Program-made: the position numbers and the translations under genes | Shown: positions 1 to 11,697 of the stretch, piece by piece | Layout of the letters: each line of letters opens with the position of its first letter | Numbering within the stretch: the first letter of the stretch is position 1 | Source: Rostrohypoxylon terebratum | Taxonomy: Eukaryota > Ascomycota > Sordariomycetes > Xylariales > Hypoxylaceae | Reading direction: 5' to 3' | DNA: 64,000 nt | Assembly (NCBI GenBank): GCA_022497145.1 | Contig: MU385860.1 | Span: forward strand, 124,001-188,000 | The notes under the pieces: generated by a model | What the model was told of the DNA's origin: nothing | What the model saw: the letters and a program-made list of their open reading frames with translations, nothing else | Database searches by the model: none

Positions 1-673
1 GGTAGGTACTAAAACATGAACATCCCCAGAGTTCACGGGCCAATTTTATAGCGTCTACATCCCGCCTAAGTCACCCCCAAAGTTCTATTTCAAGAAATCT
101 CTTAGGTCGTCAATAATCCCAGTCAAATTAACGCAGTCACAAAGATTTGAGTACCGGATGACAGATATTGATCAGATAACCCAAGGGATGAACCGCTTTA
201 GATACCTAGCTTGAAATTATATAAAACAAATATCCTCATCTAGACAGATAAGCAATCATAGCATAGGATAAATTTGTTATATATATCATACCTCATTATA
301 TCCCTTAATCAGATCGCCTCGCTTGACTCCATCCCCCTTTTCCCAAGCAAAGACAACATTTCGGTGCGATATCTTAAGCACAACGCGAACCCCTTTGAAA
401 AGCACTGGTTTTAGGAACGCCTTGGTATCTCATGCAGGCCGATCTATGCGTATGTGCGTATGCGTATGCGTGTATGTAACAACCACTTCTCTTCTTCCCT
501 CCCTCGAGTAATCTTCATCGTACGGACTGGTCTCTCCCTCCTCTCTTCCTACCAGAGAACCGATGGGCATGGACGAACTTGAAGCAGCGCCGTCTAGATC
601 AGACCCCAAGGCATTTAGCGACCACAATAACTCATCGGTCTCAGTGGGTACTCAACATGAATAAGCTGTAAGT
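1..673. other. Intergenic, 3' flank of the first gene
   Basis: No gene is supported here. The stretch is AT-rich, with a short imperfect GCGTATGT-type run near 448-477. It lies downstream of the minus-strand gene that ends at 674 and probably holds its 3' UTR. Confidence 0.5.
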
Positions 674-2579
674 TTACCTTATATCATGCACCAAATCCCG
701 ATCCAAGTCATACGTGCGCTCCCACGCGGTCCACCACACCCCCACGTTCGCCGCCACGACCAAGTCCAGCATCTTCAAGCCCTCGTCGAAAATGATGAGC
801 TTCCCCATCTTCGCCCTCTTGCCCCTGTTCCCACCTCCCGCCTTTTCCCTGCCCAAGCTCAAGTCGAGATGCCAATCGTCGTCGTCGTCATAAGGGTCGA
901 TTCCGTGCGCTTTCTGCAGCACCTTATTGAACTGACTCTGAAGCTGATCCCTCGTCCTGACCCCTCCCTCCGTCGACCGTTTCTCGGCAAACAACTCGCT
1001 GCTGGGCAAATTGAACCTCAGCTCGCTAATCGGCTGGCCTTTCGGTTTATGTGCGTGGTGCCCTGGCTCCTGTCCATCCACAAGCGGGTTAAAAACAGCG
1101 CCGGTGTAATTGGGCAACATATGTCTGCACTTGAGGCTGCGTCCGCCGTTTCCAGTAACGAATTCGCAACGCCCGCCCCACGGGCTCTTGAACATGTACC
1201 CACGCGGCTTCAAGCCCGGCGCGGGCTGCGTGATCACAGGTGCCTCTCCGCCATCGAAATCTCCGCCAAATGACCCTATCGACCCCATGCTTCCGTGGCG
1301 ACCCTTCCTTGGCGGGAAAATGGGTGGGGGTGAGCCCTCGTCTGAAGTGCTGCGATGGTGGAATTTCTCGCGGATGGCCGCGCCGAGAGATTTCGAGTAC
1401 GCCATCATGACCTGGCGCTCGAAGGCCTTCGAAGTCGTAGCCGGGGGGTTGAGCTCGGGTATCTGGGGGAAGTTCGATGATGAGGATGCACTACCGGGGC
1501 GGCGCAAATCTAGGCTTGCCTTGATATCCCTTATATCGGCTGCCGTATGGTGAGTAGGCATGCCTCGAAATTTGGCGTACCCGGAGGTTTCTAGATGTAT
1601 CATGATCGAGGGAGAAGGGTGATAATGCTTGTCGTCACTAATAAGTTCAGGGTTTTCCAGTTGGAATGATGCGACTTTTCCGACGTTCCACTGCTGTCCC
1701 GAACTCGGGTCTCGTCTTATGAGAGTAAGTGAGAAGGGTGCAAAAGGACGTTGTTTAGTGAGTGACTTAGGTGACGGCGACCGACCGTAACCAAGAAAAG
1801 GGTCCTCGAGTTCGCTAGGTCGTGGTGGTAATGAAGATAGATCTATTGACTCAATTTGAGACCCAGGCGATTGATCATAAATTGGTGGCAACGGCAAATT
1901 TCTTTCGGGTAAGTCCGAAACAAATGGCCTAGGTCCTGCAGGTTTCCTTGGGGGAAGTTCCGGAGGTGCTGCAAGCTGAGATTCCGGTGGTCGTTGAGAT
2001 AAAGGAGCAGTCACGGACTGTGGGACCGGCTTTCTCAACGACGGATTACGCATTGGGGGCTTCATTTGGCCGTTATTTCCTTGGTCTTCCTTGGTGGATG
2101 CCGGCGGTACATTTTCATCGACTCGCGACGATGCTAGACTTGATGCCATTGGTACCGGTTTCCTAGGAATCTGGTTTCCTGACCTTGAACTCTCCCCGCT
2201 CGTTCTAGGAGACGAGGGTTTAGTTTGGCCAGGAGGGGTTATAAGGGCCTCATCCTCAGGCAGGTTCAGGTGAACGTAATACAGCGAACTAGCTACATCC
2301 TCTGCTGTCACGTTTTTGACCTGAGGTTTCAAGGTAGAGAGAATAATATCTAGCATCCATGTTAGTTTATGATTTCAAATTTATTTCAAATGTTTCCAAT
2401 GTCCGGGGGAATAAATCATATATCATGGTTACTATCTTACCCCTTGTGCCGGGAACTCTCGAGATATACAGAATGAGCGGCTCCTGTCTTTCCTCATTGG
2501 GCTTCTTCGGATACTGGGGCGGATTGGCAGCTAAATAATTGAGCGAGGCCAGTGAACGAGCCTCAACATGCTCATCCAT
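674..2579 (-). CDS. Conserved fungal protein of unknown function
   Basis: Two exons, 2579-2441 and 2349-674, joined across a 91-bp intron (donor GTAAGA, branch CTAAC, acceptor TAG) give 604 residues. I chose the ATG at 2579 because the frame upstream of it has no ATG. Residues 1-46 are compact and the junction reads VPGTR-DIILSTLKPQ. Residues of about 75-220 are rich in Pro and Ser and look disordered. Conserved-looking blocks follow, including GYMFKSPWGGRCEF, a segment ending PGHHAHK, and a C-terminal GKLIIFDEGLKMLDL block with a run of five Asp just before it. No catalytic motif, signal peptide or membrane segment is seen. The layout (short folded start, disordered middle, folded end) suggests a regulatory or scaffold role, but that is inference. 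I recall similar proteins across filamentous fungi and cannot name the family. Confidence 0.8.
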
Positions 2580-4369
2580 GTTCAATTCCTTTCCCGGTCC
2601 TTTGCAGATTTCCTAATTCTAATCCTATAAAAGTCTCAAATGTGAAAATATCAGTCAATGAAAAACGTCGTCTGAAGCCTGAAGGTACGGATTACCCTGT
2701 CACGATGGATCTAATCGACAGGGATAAAGAATCAAGTGCCGGCGTTGCCCCTGAACCACCGGTGGATTCCAGTAAACTTTATTTGATAGCGTCGCCTCGT
2801 ATCGATTGTCGCGAGGCGGTAAAAGGCGATATGATGGTAATTCAAGGTTCCACGAGAAAGTTGGGTTGAATCTAAATATAAATGTTGAGTCGGGCAGGGA
2901 CGGATTTTGTTGTTGTTTGATATCCCTTCAGAAGGGAACTCGAGACAAACTGACAAATATAGGGCTGAAAGAAGTTGCTATACCGATTCATATGATCCCG
3001 ATTTCACAAATAGAATATGTTATGCTGCCGCTTATCGCGCGGTTAAGGCAATCATAAAACAAGTATGCGTCATCGTCGGGGCTGAGTTGGCTGAAGTTGC
3101 TAAAGTCCAGGTGTTCAGGTGTTCAGGTGTTGAAATGTTGAAATTCACATTTGGTGATGCCTCTGCTCAAATCAGACACCGTTAAAACCCTTTCTCCACT
3201 AAACAAGCACTAACTAGCGGGCTGCCTCGGGGCGCTAATCGCTATGGAAAACAAACACTGATTTAACTGAATATTAGAGCGTTTACATGCATTCAAAGAT
3301 GTATACAAAGATACCATATGACAGTACACTGTATGATTCGCGAATCAGTCACAATCAGTCATCTTAATAACCAGGTTCCGCTTCTCCAACGCGGTGTTTA
3401 ATCGCAACATCTGACAACTTTCATCCAAATCAAACATCATTACTATCTTGCTTCATCATTTGCCACACAAATTCCAAGACTTGCCGCAAGTATTTCTTTT
3501 TCGATCGTTCAAACTTGTCGGCATGAAAACTACTCGGGGCACGGTCGATCCGAGATCGTTCATAGGTCGAAAATAGGGTTGCCTCCGGTAACTCGGGCTC
3601 ATCGGATTTGCCGGCCACAAGCTCGTGAACCGTTGAACGCCTCTCATTTAAAATTACATCATTATGCTGCACCCAGTGCCATACTTTGGCTTGTCCGGAA
3701 ATTTTGAATGGCTACCCTCAACCAGCAAGCAAAATTACCACCAGCATCATGGAAGCCTTTGGATGAATATAGATACCTACTAATAGTCAGGTGCCTGGAT
3801 ATGGCAGGTAAATGTAGCCTATTGATTACTACACTTGACCCGAAATACAGGTTGTGCATTTCGTTGGTTCCACTGAGGAGTCTTGACAACTATGTGGCTA
3901 CAGAACACGTATTAATTACCCCAGTACCTACGTTACCTACGTTAACGACATAGACCGCCAGGTAACGAGATAATTGCCTATTCAGAGTACTGGGCATGGA
4001 TAATGCCAGCTTCGGATGTCTTGGAATCACGACTCTAGCATAGGCTGACAGCTGACAGCAGACGGCACATGATACTCTCTCCGAACGAAAGCGGACGTCG
4101 ATTTGAACAAGCTTCTAACCAAGAGTCAGCTTGTATCTGTTGTATCTTGCATTCCCTATGCCTAAGCAGGCGTATAGGGCTATGGAAAATCGTTTGTTTC
4201 CAAGTGTATCCGTGTCTCATAAGCCCATGATGCTTTAGTTTTGTTTATATTTTCTATTTTCCTTCTTGATTCATGTTGCCGACACCCCGACACCAACGCC
4301 ACCCATATTCGGAGCTATTCAATCAAAACCGTCAGGGAGAAACCGCTCCCACCCGACTTGCAATCATCT
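2580..4369. other. Intergenic, no supported gene
   Basis: The stretch lies between the 5' end of the first gene and the 3' end of the transporter. It holds a short direct repeat, CAGGTGTT-type, at about 3107-3131. An 80-codon minus-strand frame at 3430-3672 looks partly coding but has no start, partner exon or recognisable domain, so it is not called. Confidence 0.4.
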
Positions 4370-6059
4370 TCACGTGTCCAGGTGCTCGTGCTTAGCCTCG
4401 ACGTCACCCTTGCCCTCGGGTTCGGCAGTCAGATCAACACCGCGGTGACTCTTCTCGAACTGGACGGTGGCCCAGGCAGACGGTGACCGCTTGAACACGA
4501 GATCGATTTCTTCTAGGTTGCGGCCCATGGTCTCTGGGAACAGGAAGTATACGGATACCGGTACGCACGCCGCGATCGCCGCGAACACGATGTAGTACTG
4601 CCACCCGATGCTGTAGATGGCTACAGGTGTCACCATTGCGACGACAAAGTTCCTGCAATTTCCTCGGATCAGTACAAATTCAAATCGTTCGGGCTTATGG
4701 AGTACAAGGAAAGAAGAAAAAACTTACCAAGCCCAATGATTCGCCGTCGAAATCGAGCTCATCGCCATTCTCAACCTCAATGGTGCAACCTCGGTACAGT
4801 ACAAGAAATTGGCTCCTAAGAAACCAATTGGCACGAACATGTTGTATAAGTAAATGAAGCAGCCGGCAGCGATCTGGGAGGCGCGATTCGAAGTCGGGAA
4901 CGAGGTGGCGATAGCGAGCGCGATCATGCAACACGACATACCAGCACCACTGAATATGAATACCGCACGGCGCCCGAATCGGTCGATGGCAACGAAAGCT
5001 AGGAACGAGGAGAGGAACTTCCACGTTAGGGCGCCGGCCGAGAGTACTCGCGAGATCTCGCTGCTTAGACCGAGGTTTTCTTGGAACAGGATCGGGGCGT
5101 AGACGCTAATGAGGTTGCTTCCACTGCACAGTGTGTTAATGAAGTAGAGGGGAGGGGAAGCTAGGTAGGCCAGCTACTTACGACATCTGCTGATAAAATT
5201 GTAGTAAAATACAAAGGGCGAATCGGTACAATAGCTTGTCCTCGCCCATTTTCAGGATTTGGCTCAGTTTCGCTCCGCTGTTAGCCGTCATCTCGAGACT
5301 GTGTTCGATACCCGCAATCTCATTCCGTACCTCCTCAGAATCCTCGGGTAGCCCACGCAGGATGGCGAGGGCTTCGCGGGCCTGTTCGGCCTTATTTGCC
5401 ATCAATAGCCAACGAGGAGACTCAGGGAAGTTATATATGGAGGCCGACAAGATGATCGAGAAGACTCCCGCGATAGCAATCGGCACACGCCATGTCGCAG
5501 GTCCATGGTGCAGTTCGAAGAAGCCCAGGTTGATCCAAGATTCGAGGACGTAACCTAGACAAATGAACAATCCGTCCAGCACTACATGCCTACCTCGATT
5601 TTTCGCACCGCTCGTCTCAGACTGCCAAACGGGAACAAGGGAGCTCAATTGTCCTACACCCAACCCCGTAATAACTCGACCGACAATGAACTGTGGTAAC
5701 CCGAACGCGGAAGCCTCGAGAACCTCGCCGATCAGCGTACATATGGCGGCGAAGAAGATGACGTTTCGTCGACCGAAGCGGTCACCCGAGTACGAGCAGG
5801 ACAGCGAACCGAACAGGGCGCCGATGACGAAGACGGCGACCACAAAACCCTGTAGCGTCGTCTTTTGGCTCTTAACTGACTTCGATGCGTTGACGGTATC
5901 GATCTCAGGGAACGTCTTGACCCAATCTTCCTCCGTTATCAATCCTCCAATGCCCGCTTGGTTGTACCCGAACAAGATGAAGGACGGCGCGACGATGAGG
6001 GCCATCTGCAGCCTGCTCAGGGCGTGGCCTTGGAGGCCGAAGTATTTCTTAGAGCCCAT
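4370..6059 (-). CDS. MFS sugar-type transporter
   Basis: A proton-coupled or facilitative membrane transporter of the sugar porter family. Three exons, 6059-5182, 5123-4728 and 4652-4370, with introns of 58 and 75 bp, encode 518 residues, the usual length. Family hallmarks are visible: GYNQAGIGG in helix 1 (about residue 31), GDRFGRR after helix 2 (about 92), PESPRWL in the central loop (about 212), DRFGRR again in the second half, and PETMGRNLEEID after helix 12. Both introns sit in phase 2. The splice that restores NHWAWNFVVAMVTP at the second junction is typical of the family. The short polar C-terminal tail is cytosolic. The substrate (hexose, disaccharide, quinate or another polyol) cannot be told from sequence. 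No pathway genes lie next to it. Confidence 0.93.
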
Positions 6060-7322
6060 TCTATTCTTCTCTTTCTATGCTCTTATTCTAAGAATGATAT
6101 TAAGAGTCTATCAAACATAGGTACGAGAGGGGAGAAACTAAGAAAATAGGTAAGATAAACTTAGGAGGCGGAATCGAGTGAGAATTTATTAGGCTAGATA
6201 GATTCGGTGTCAGAGGTGCCCTTTATTAGCTTCATGCTAAAACTTAGGTAGACTAAGGGTCCAGAATGGATATGGATACGAAGTTGCGGAGTCCCCACGG
6301 GATTACAAGGAACCTTGGAGAGTGCTCTGGACTCTGGAGAACAAGATTGGGACGGTCGAGAGCACGGGCGAGTTCGGTCTTCGGGATAGGCTTAGAGGCC
6401 CTGGGGACAGCGTGACATGGTGGTTCAAGGGTAGCAGGCAGACCGCAGAAATTTCGCATCGTGGCCGCCGTCGCAACCGGGGGACTTTGTTCGTTCAGGG
6501 GTAGTCAGGTAAAAGGGCAGGAAGCGACGGGCGTCGTCGACGACCACAAGATCTACAGAGTTGGCATCCGGCCCTTCTCTGGGTCCCTGTGGATACTACC
6601 TACTGGGTCGAAGGTTGATCTCGGCAGATACAACCGGTTTATGAAACATTACTTACGTATTTCGCACTCAATTTTCCATTCTGTTGGTAATCTTCGTTCG
6701 AACGGAACATCGGAATCTCTGGAGCCTCTTCCCAGATACTCCGGCATCACAATGGTGCCTTTCCCCGTGACACCGGACAGCGAGATAGAATGGGAAATAT
6801 CATATCGATCAAATTCGTCGTATGAGGATCTCGCGACTAGCCCGATCAAAACCCCTACCCTATTACCACCCGAACTCTTACACTATCCTCATTGAGGTTA
6901 ATGAGGCTCAAAAAGGCCAAGCAAGGTGGGTAGACAGGGTTAGACAGAATCCAGATGCTCAACGTCCCACATATGAGTGGCCGGATTGCCTTCCCAATTG
7001 CACGAGAAGCTACTTCGCAGTAGGCCATTTTGAAAATATGCCGCGCAGGTATTGCATGCATGCAACATTAGTGCTAAGCTTTTAGAAGCTTTTTAGGTAC
7101 GGTAATGACTAAATCGCGTCCGTTCCGCAACCCCGGCGCCGGCGTCCGGAGGCTAGCGTTGAGACCATCGTGTGTTTAAACATTTTAGCAATGAGGCTAG
7201 CTAGGTATATAGTAGTATACACATCATATACACCACCTACTACTAATATACAACGTGTCTTTGATTCGTCAATTGGTCCTCGTGCATCCCTACCTATCTA
7301 TCTCAACCTATTTCTCCGCCTC
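6060..7322. other. Intergenic with a possible partial gene
   Basis: Between the transporter start and the ABC transporter end. Apart from the possible gene end at 6425-6882 I see no supported feature. A 144-codon plus-strand frame at 6461-6895 overlaps that candidate on the other strand and looks less protein-like. Confidence 0.4.
6425..6882 (-). CDS. Possible 3' part of an unrecognised gene
   Basis: Two open segments, 6882-6657 and 6552-6425, join in phase across a 104-bp intron with a full GTAAGT donor and TAG acceptor, giving about 116 residues and a stop. The first segment may itself begin at a TAG acceptor preceded by a CATTAACC branch-like site. The composition looks coding (SSYDEFDRYD, GTIVMPEYLGRG, then FLPFYLTTPERTKSPGCDGG). 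No domain is recognised, and I could not connect it to a start codon: upstream frames in 6900-7080 contain plausible but unjoined pieces. It may be a genuine small gene, a gene relic, or chance. It lies head-to-tail upstream of the MFS gene. Confidence 0.3.
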
Positions 7323-9574
7323 TCATCCGGCGGTCAACTCGCCAATTCTCCTCTCGATATCCGGTACCTGTCGGAGCAAGACTTCCAATTCTTCCTTCTC
7401 ATCCTCTAGCTTCAACCTCCTCTCGGCGTCGAGCTTCGTGAATATGAAGTGGCCCTGCCCGTCGAATTGCAAAATCCGGCTGTGGTACTTCCACAGACTT
7501 CGACGATGACTCACGGTCATCAATGTGATCCCTAAGGCCTTGGCGTTATCGTACATGACCTTTTCGGTCTCGAGTGTCACGCTGCTCGTGCATTCGTCGA
7601 GGATCGCGTACCGCGGCTTATGGTAGAATAGGCGAGCCATGGCTACGCGCTGTTGCAGACCGCCCGAGAGGACGTCCCGCCACTCGGCTTCCGCATCCCA
7701 TCCTTCTGGGTAGAGATCGACCAGATGCTCCAAGGAGAGGATCTTCAAGATATCGAGCAGTTGGGAGTCCGTCACGCCCCGAGCGCGAACGGTTCGTAGG
7801 CTATCTGGGTATGTGATCTGCTGGCGAAGACTACCGCGAGATAGGTACGGTCGTTGGGGTATGTAAAAGATATCCGTAAAGGGAGGCTTGTATACGGTAC
7901 CGCCGTACACGGGCCACAGACCACCCAGAATTCGGAAAAGACTCGATTTTCCACAGCCGTTGGGGCCAACGACGAGAAGGTGCTCGCCTTGTTTGAGCGA
8001 GAACGAGAGTGCTCTAACCAAGACATCTCCGTTTGGAGAGATAATGGGTACATCGATAAACTCGATATCCTTACTCTCGACTACCCTTCCTCTGCCCTTC
8101 AAAACGGCTTCGTTGTCCTCGGTGCCCGAGCTAGAGACGAGCTTCTTCTCGAAATGGCCGGCCTGGATATCGTCCATAACCTCTAATAGTGATGCGACGC
8201 GCGAGGTATAGCCAGCTAACTCCATGATCTCGCGATACGAGAACATCACGCGGCCAAATGCGTCGGATGCACTAAGTAACATACGCCTATTGGTGACGAA
8301 TGTTTCTGTTCGATCACCCATGTTGGCGGCCCCAGCAGCCAACTGATTAGGTAGTTTGAAAAAGACGGGTACACTGCAAAGCAGGAGACCCAGAGCACCC
8401 CAGAAATACTTGATGACGAAATCCTCCATAACTCCATGGTAAAATCTCCGACGCAAGATGTAATTCACATGTTTGATTAACGTGAAGTAGCCCTTGTCGA
8501 GTGTATCCTTCTCTGCCTCGTGACCATGGTAAAGTGCCACTTCCTCGCTATGGTCAATGAGTCTCGAATGTTGGAATCGGAATTCTCCCTCGAGTCTCGC
8601 TTCGTCTGCAACGTACTTTCCGAAAGGAGGTGTTAAGGCACGCATAAGGTGGGCGGAGAGCTGGACGAGTAAGGACATGAACATAACACCTTCGCCGCCA
8701 ACGCTCTTCGACAACGACCACGTATATATAGTCTAGGTAGATCTTGTTAGCTATATGTAACGCGCACGAGGCTGCGCGTGGATCTCTCACCATGTCTAAT
8801 ATAGGCTTGGCCAAATTACTATACAGCTCAGCTAAGCTATTTGAGAATTTAGCAACATCAACTGCGATAAGCTGATCTGGGTTCTTTATCCGGTCGTCCA
8901 ACGCAGACAGGCCGTAGAATGTGAGTTGGGATAGGTACTTGTCGTGGATAAACTGGGTTAATCGTGTTCGATATCTAAGCGACAATTCGGCTTGGTGGTA
9001 TGACAACTACAGTAGTATTGTTTATTAACATCATGTCACTTGGTGTGCATCGGCTTCGGCTTCTCACCATGGAATTTGTAAAGGTAGCAGGGACGGCGAT
9101 CAACATCCACCACACAATTCTAGTCAGAAATTCTTTTCCATTTCCTTTCACAAGAGCCTTTACGATTGCGCCATCCATCTCGGCGACTTTCAAGCTTATA
9201 AGCGTCCGTACGACCAAGAAGAAGCTGTGGCTAATAAGTAGGCGAGTCTCCTTGCTTTTCGCGCCGGGAATGACTATTTTCAATAGTCTTAACAAGGACT
9301 TGAAGAACTCGCGATTCAACTCGACCTTCTTCTTCTTAGTCACCTCGGTGCCATCGCTTGAAGTCGTGCCCGACTTTTGCTTGGCCGCCTCGCGCGCGGA
9401 TGCGGCCTTCTGTTCGGAGATGGCATGTCGAACGCGGTTCACGAGGGCGACGAGTAGGGTGAGGTAGACTACGCGGGAAATTCGGGTTCGGTTATCAACG
9501 TATAGATGCGTCAATTGAGCGACGACGCTTTTTAGCGACCGATCGGGCAGAACGAGTTTAGACTGCACCGGCAT
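7323..9574 (-). CDS. Peroxisomal ABC half-transporter (ABCD/ALD, Pxa-type)
   Basis: Imports very-long-chain fatty acids or acyl-CoAs into peroxisomes for beta-oxidation, working as a dimer. Three exons, 9574-9068, 9006-8791 and 8732-7323 (introns 61 and 58 bp), encode 710 residues, the size of a half-transporter: one membrane domain followed by one ATPase domain. The ABCD-type EAA-like motif (SEEVALYHGHEAE, about residues 302-315) is clear. The ATPase shows Walker A GPNGCGKSS (about 497-505), signature LSGGLQQR (about 596) and Walker B YAILDECTS (about 616). The C-terminus is predicted coiled coil. A Lys-rich stretch near residue 85 lies before the first long hydrophobic segments. Fungi usually have two partners, PXA1 and PXA2. 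The short length favours the PXA2-like partner, but this is not certain. The other partner is not in the window. Confidence 0.9.
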
Positions 9575-10326
9575 GATTTCGATCGGGATCTCGGCGGAAA
9601 TGGGTCGGGAACTGCGAAGGGACTGAACCTGAGACCTGGGTATAGTCTAGATTCCAACGCTTGTTTACCCCGAAGCTAACAAGAAATCAATTTGTCCCAT
9701 GAGGTAGGAAGATGATGGAACAATTCAGGGTTGGGACAATTAGGATGAAAATTATGGTATACAATTTAGATTATGGGATTATGGTGATCACATGGTTGCG
9801 ATGAATTGAAGCTGTTCTTTCCTATTAATGTTGGATCATCGCAGGATCATTTGGAGCAGTTGGAAGGAATGGAACTTCAGCAGCGTCTCGTGCAGCTCGT
9901 GTTACTAAACGACCCTCGGCGGTTGCGACTAATACCGAAGCTTACCGCACAGGCACTTGCTAAATTGGTGACGTTCTTGTTGCATGTGATTCCCATCTAG
10001 GGCATTCCACCTGGACAAGTGCCGATGGTCAGCATCGGAACCTTACATGGTAAAAGTAAAAGTGGCTTGCTCTATTGTTTTAGTGGCTTTCAACTTATGT
10101 AAGTCCAGTGTGGCTTCAGAGGGCTTGGGGTTTGAATTTTGAAGGCCGCTCCTATCCGATTTGGAGTTTGGCGCGGGGTCTTGATTTTATGAAAGACATT
10201 TTCTTGGAGGTGGCGGTTTTATACAAGAAAATTAACTATTCACTTATTCAGCCATTCCATCATTCAGTCCTCTCATTGCGTGAGCACGTTTGGTTTTTCG
10301 CGCATTTTGACGTAGAAACATTCGCT
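9575..10326. other. Divergent promoter region, ABC transporter / DPH3
   Basis: The two genes point away from each other, so this stretch should hold both promoters. A 64-codon plus-strand frame at 9806-10000 is not convincing. No clear TATA box or named operator is seen. Confidence 0.45.
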
Positions 10327-10682
10327 ATGGCCGACGACGAAGAGATCGCAGTCTACGACGAGGTAGAAATCGAAGACATGACTTACGATGAGACACTACA
10401 AATCTATCATTATCCCTGCCCTTGTGGCGATCGCTTCGAAATTGCCCTCATGGATCTTCAAGATGAAGCAACCGACATCGCGGTCTGCCCAAGTTGCAGT
10501 CTGATGATCCGGGTTATTTATGATCTGGTACGTCTTCAGACTAACTACCTATTATATATATATATATATATTCTATTTTCAGTGCGCATACTTATAACAC
10601 TAAACAGGATAATCTGCCGAAACCCGATTCTGATCCTTCAGCCCCTGGACCTGCTGACAATCAGGTCACTATCACTGCTTGA
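10327..10682 (+). CDS. DPH3: Diphthamide biosynthesis protein 3 (CSL zinc finger)
   Basis: A small electron/iron donor for the Dph1-Dph2 enzyme that starts diphthamide formation on elongation factor 2. In yeast the same protein (Kti11) also serves Elongator-dependent tRNA modification. Exons 10327-10527 and 10608-10682 (80-bp intron, donor GTACGT, acceptor ACAG) encode 91 residues, close to the usual 80-90. The CSL-type zinc site is intact: Cys31 and Cys33 in CPCGDRF, Cys54 and Cys57 in CPSCSLMI. The acidic start (MADDEEIAVYDEVEIEDM) is typical. The intron contains a pure TA run of nine units at about 10553-10571, likely to vary in length between strains. A longer in-frame upstream extension to 10108 exists, but the family starts at the ATG at 10327. 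Confidence 0.95.
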
Positions 10683-11394
10683 ATGTTCGCGATGCGAGTC
10701 AGAATTGAATAAAGACTGCAACACGGTCTAGAGCGAGCGTGAAGATGAATAAGTGCCGAGCCATCGGCAAATCGACGATAGCGCAAGGGCCTCGACTTAG
10801 GTACGCGTCACCTCGTGCAGTTGCATCGCGTCTAGCTCGCCGGGGATGCGACGGTAGAGATGAGCTATTGATGCGTACCTAATTTCCCGAATCAAACTAC
10901 CACAGGGTTGTTAGTGATGCTGAGCGATAATATTATGGCAGCACTGAAGTGGGTATGGGTATGTTATTGAACATTTCCGGGCCAAGAAGCGGGTGCAGGT
11001 CGCAGCGAAAGATACGGAGCTCCGGTGCCGCCGATCTCGCGTGGAACTCGAGAGATACGGCAAGATGCAACCTAAATGAAAACACTAGATGCACGATCCG
11101 AATAGGAGAAACATGTGCGATCAAAATTCAGTTATATTAGTCGGATCTGATGAAATCCGAAATGAATCGATGGCGGTGGTATTGAAAGCAGACGCGGCCA
11201 TCCAAATTGCAATGGGTATATCCTAAATGCCAAGACCTCAGCCAGAACGCCGTCAAGCCTCTGAAACAACGCTAAATCATGCCCTATCGTGGCCTTATCA
11301 TGCCCCCAACGACAATCCCAAGTCATCCATGGTTTCGTCCGTCAACGCCGGTGAAAATGCAAAGTGGTTGATAACCTTCCCCCTAATTCCGGAT
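10683..11394. other. Intergenic, convergent 3' ends
   Basis: Lies between DPH3 and the minus-strand small secreted gene, so it holds the two 3' ends. No gene is supported. Confidence 0.5.
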
Positions 11395-11697
11395 TTATAA
11401 CAGATAAAGTCCGGCAGCCGAAAACACGATAAGACCCATTACAGAAGCTTCTAATGCGGGCTTCTCTGCAGCGACAGTAGTTAATGGTTTTGGAGGTCGT
11501 GTGAATGAATCTGTAGAGTTGACCAGGACTGGCGTAGAAGCTGTTGAACACAATCAGCTAAATTTCCTCTATAGAACACAATCCAACTCACCCATCGATC
11601 CTGGCGCATCTTCGATTTTCATACTTGTCACAACTCTTTGTTGAGCAGCAAGGGCGGCTGGTAGAGCAGCAGCGATAATTATGCTGGCTAATCGCAT
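11395..11697 (-). CDS. Small secreted protein with GPI-anchor-like C-terminus
   Basis: Exons 11697-11592 and 11540-11395 join in phase across a 51-bp intron (donor GTGAGT, acceptor ACAG) to give 83 residues. The start is a textbook signal peptide: MRLASIIIAAALPAALAAQ, cleavage likely near residue 18. A short Thr/Ser/Pro-rich middle includes one N-glycosylation sequon (NST). The protein ends in a hydrophobic tail, VMGLIVFSAAGLYLL, right at the stop, preceded by small residues (EAS), as in GPI-anchored cell-wall proteins. Neither exon alone stands out, but signal peptide, splice phase and tail fit together too well for chance. The function is unknown; similar tiny GPI proteins are found in filamentous fungi. 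The alternative is a single-pass membrane protein. Confidence 0.65.

Noticed and set aside
686..1553. Long plus-strand frames opposite the first gene
   Set aside because: They are shadows of the minus-strand coding region, with no independent start context or domain.
3430..3672. Minus-strand 80-codon frame that looks partly coding
   Set aside because: No splice partner, start or known motif; an overlapping frame just upstream (3662-3889) looks equally plausible, so chance cannot be excluded.
9806..10000. 64-codon plus-strand frame in the ABC/DPH3 divergent promoter
   Set aside because: Two other frames over the same bases look just as coding; no splice signals or database-type motif.
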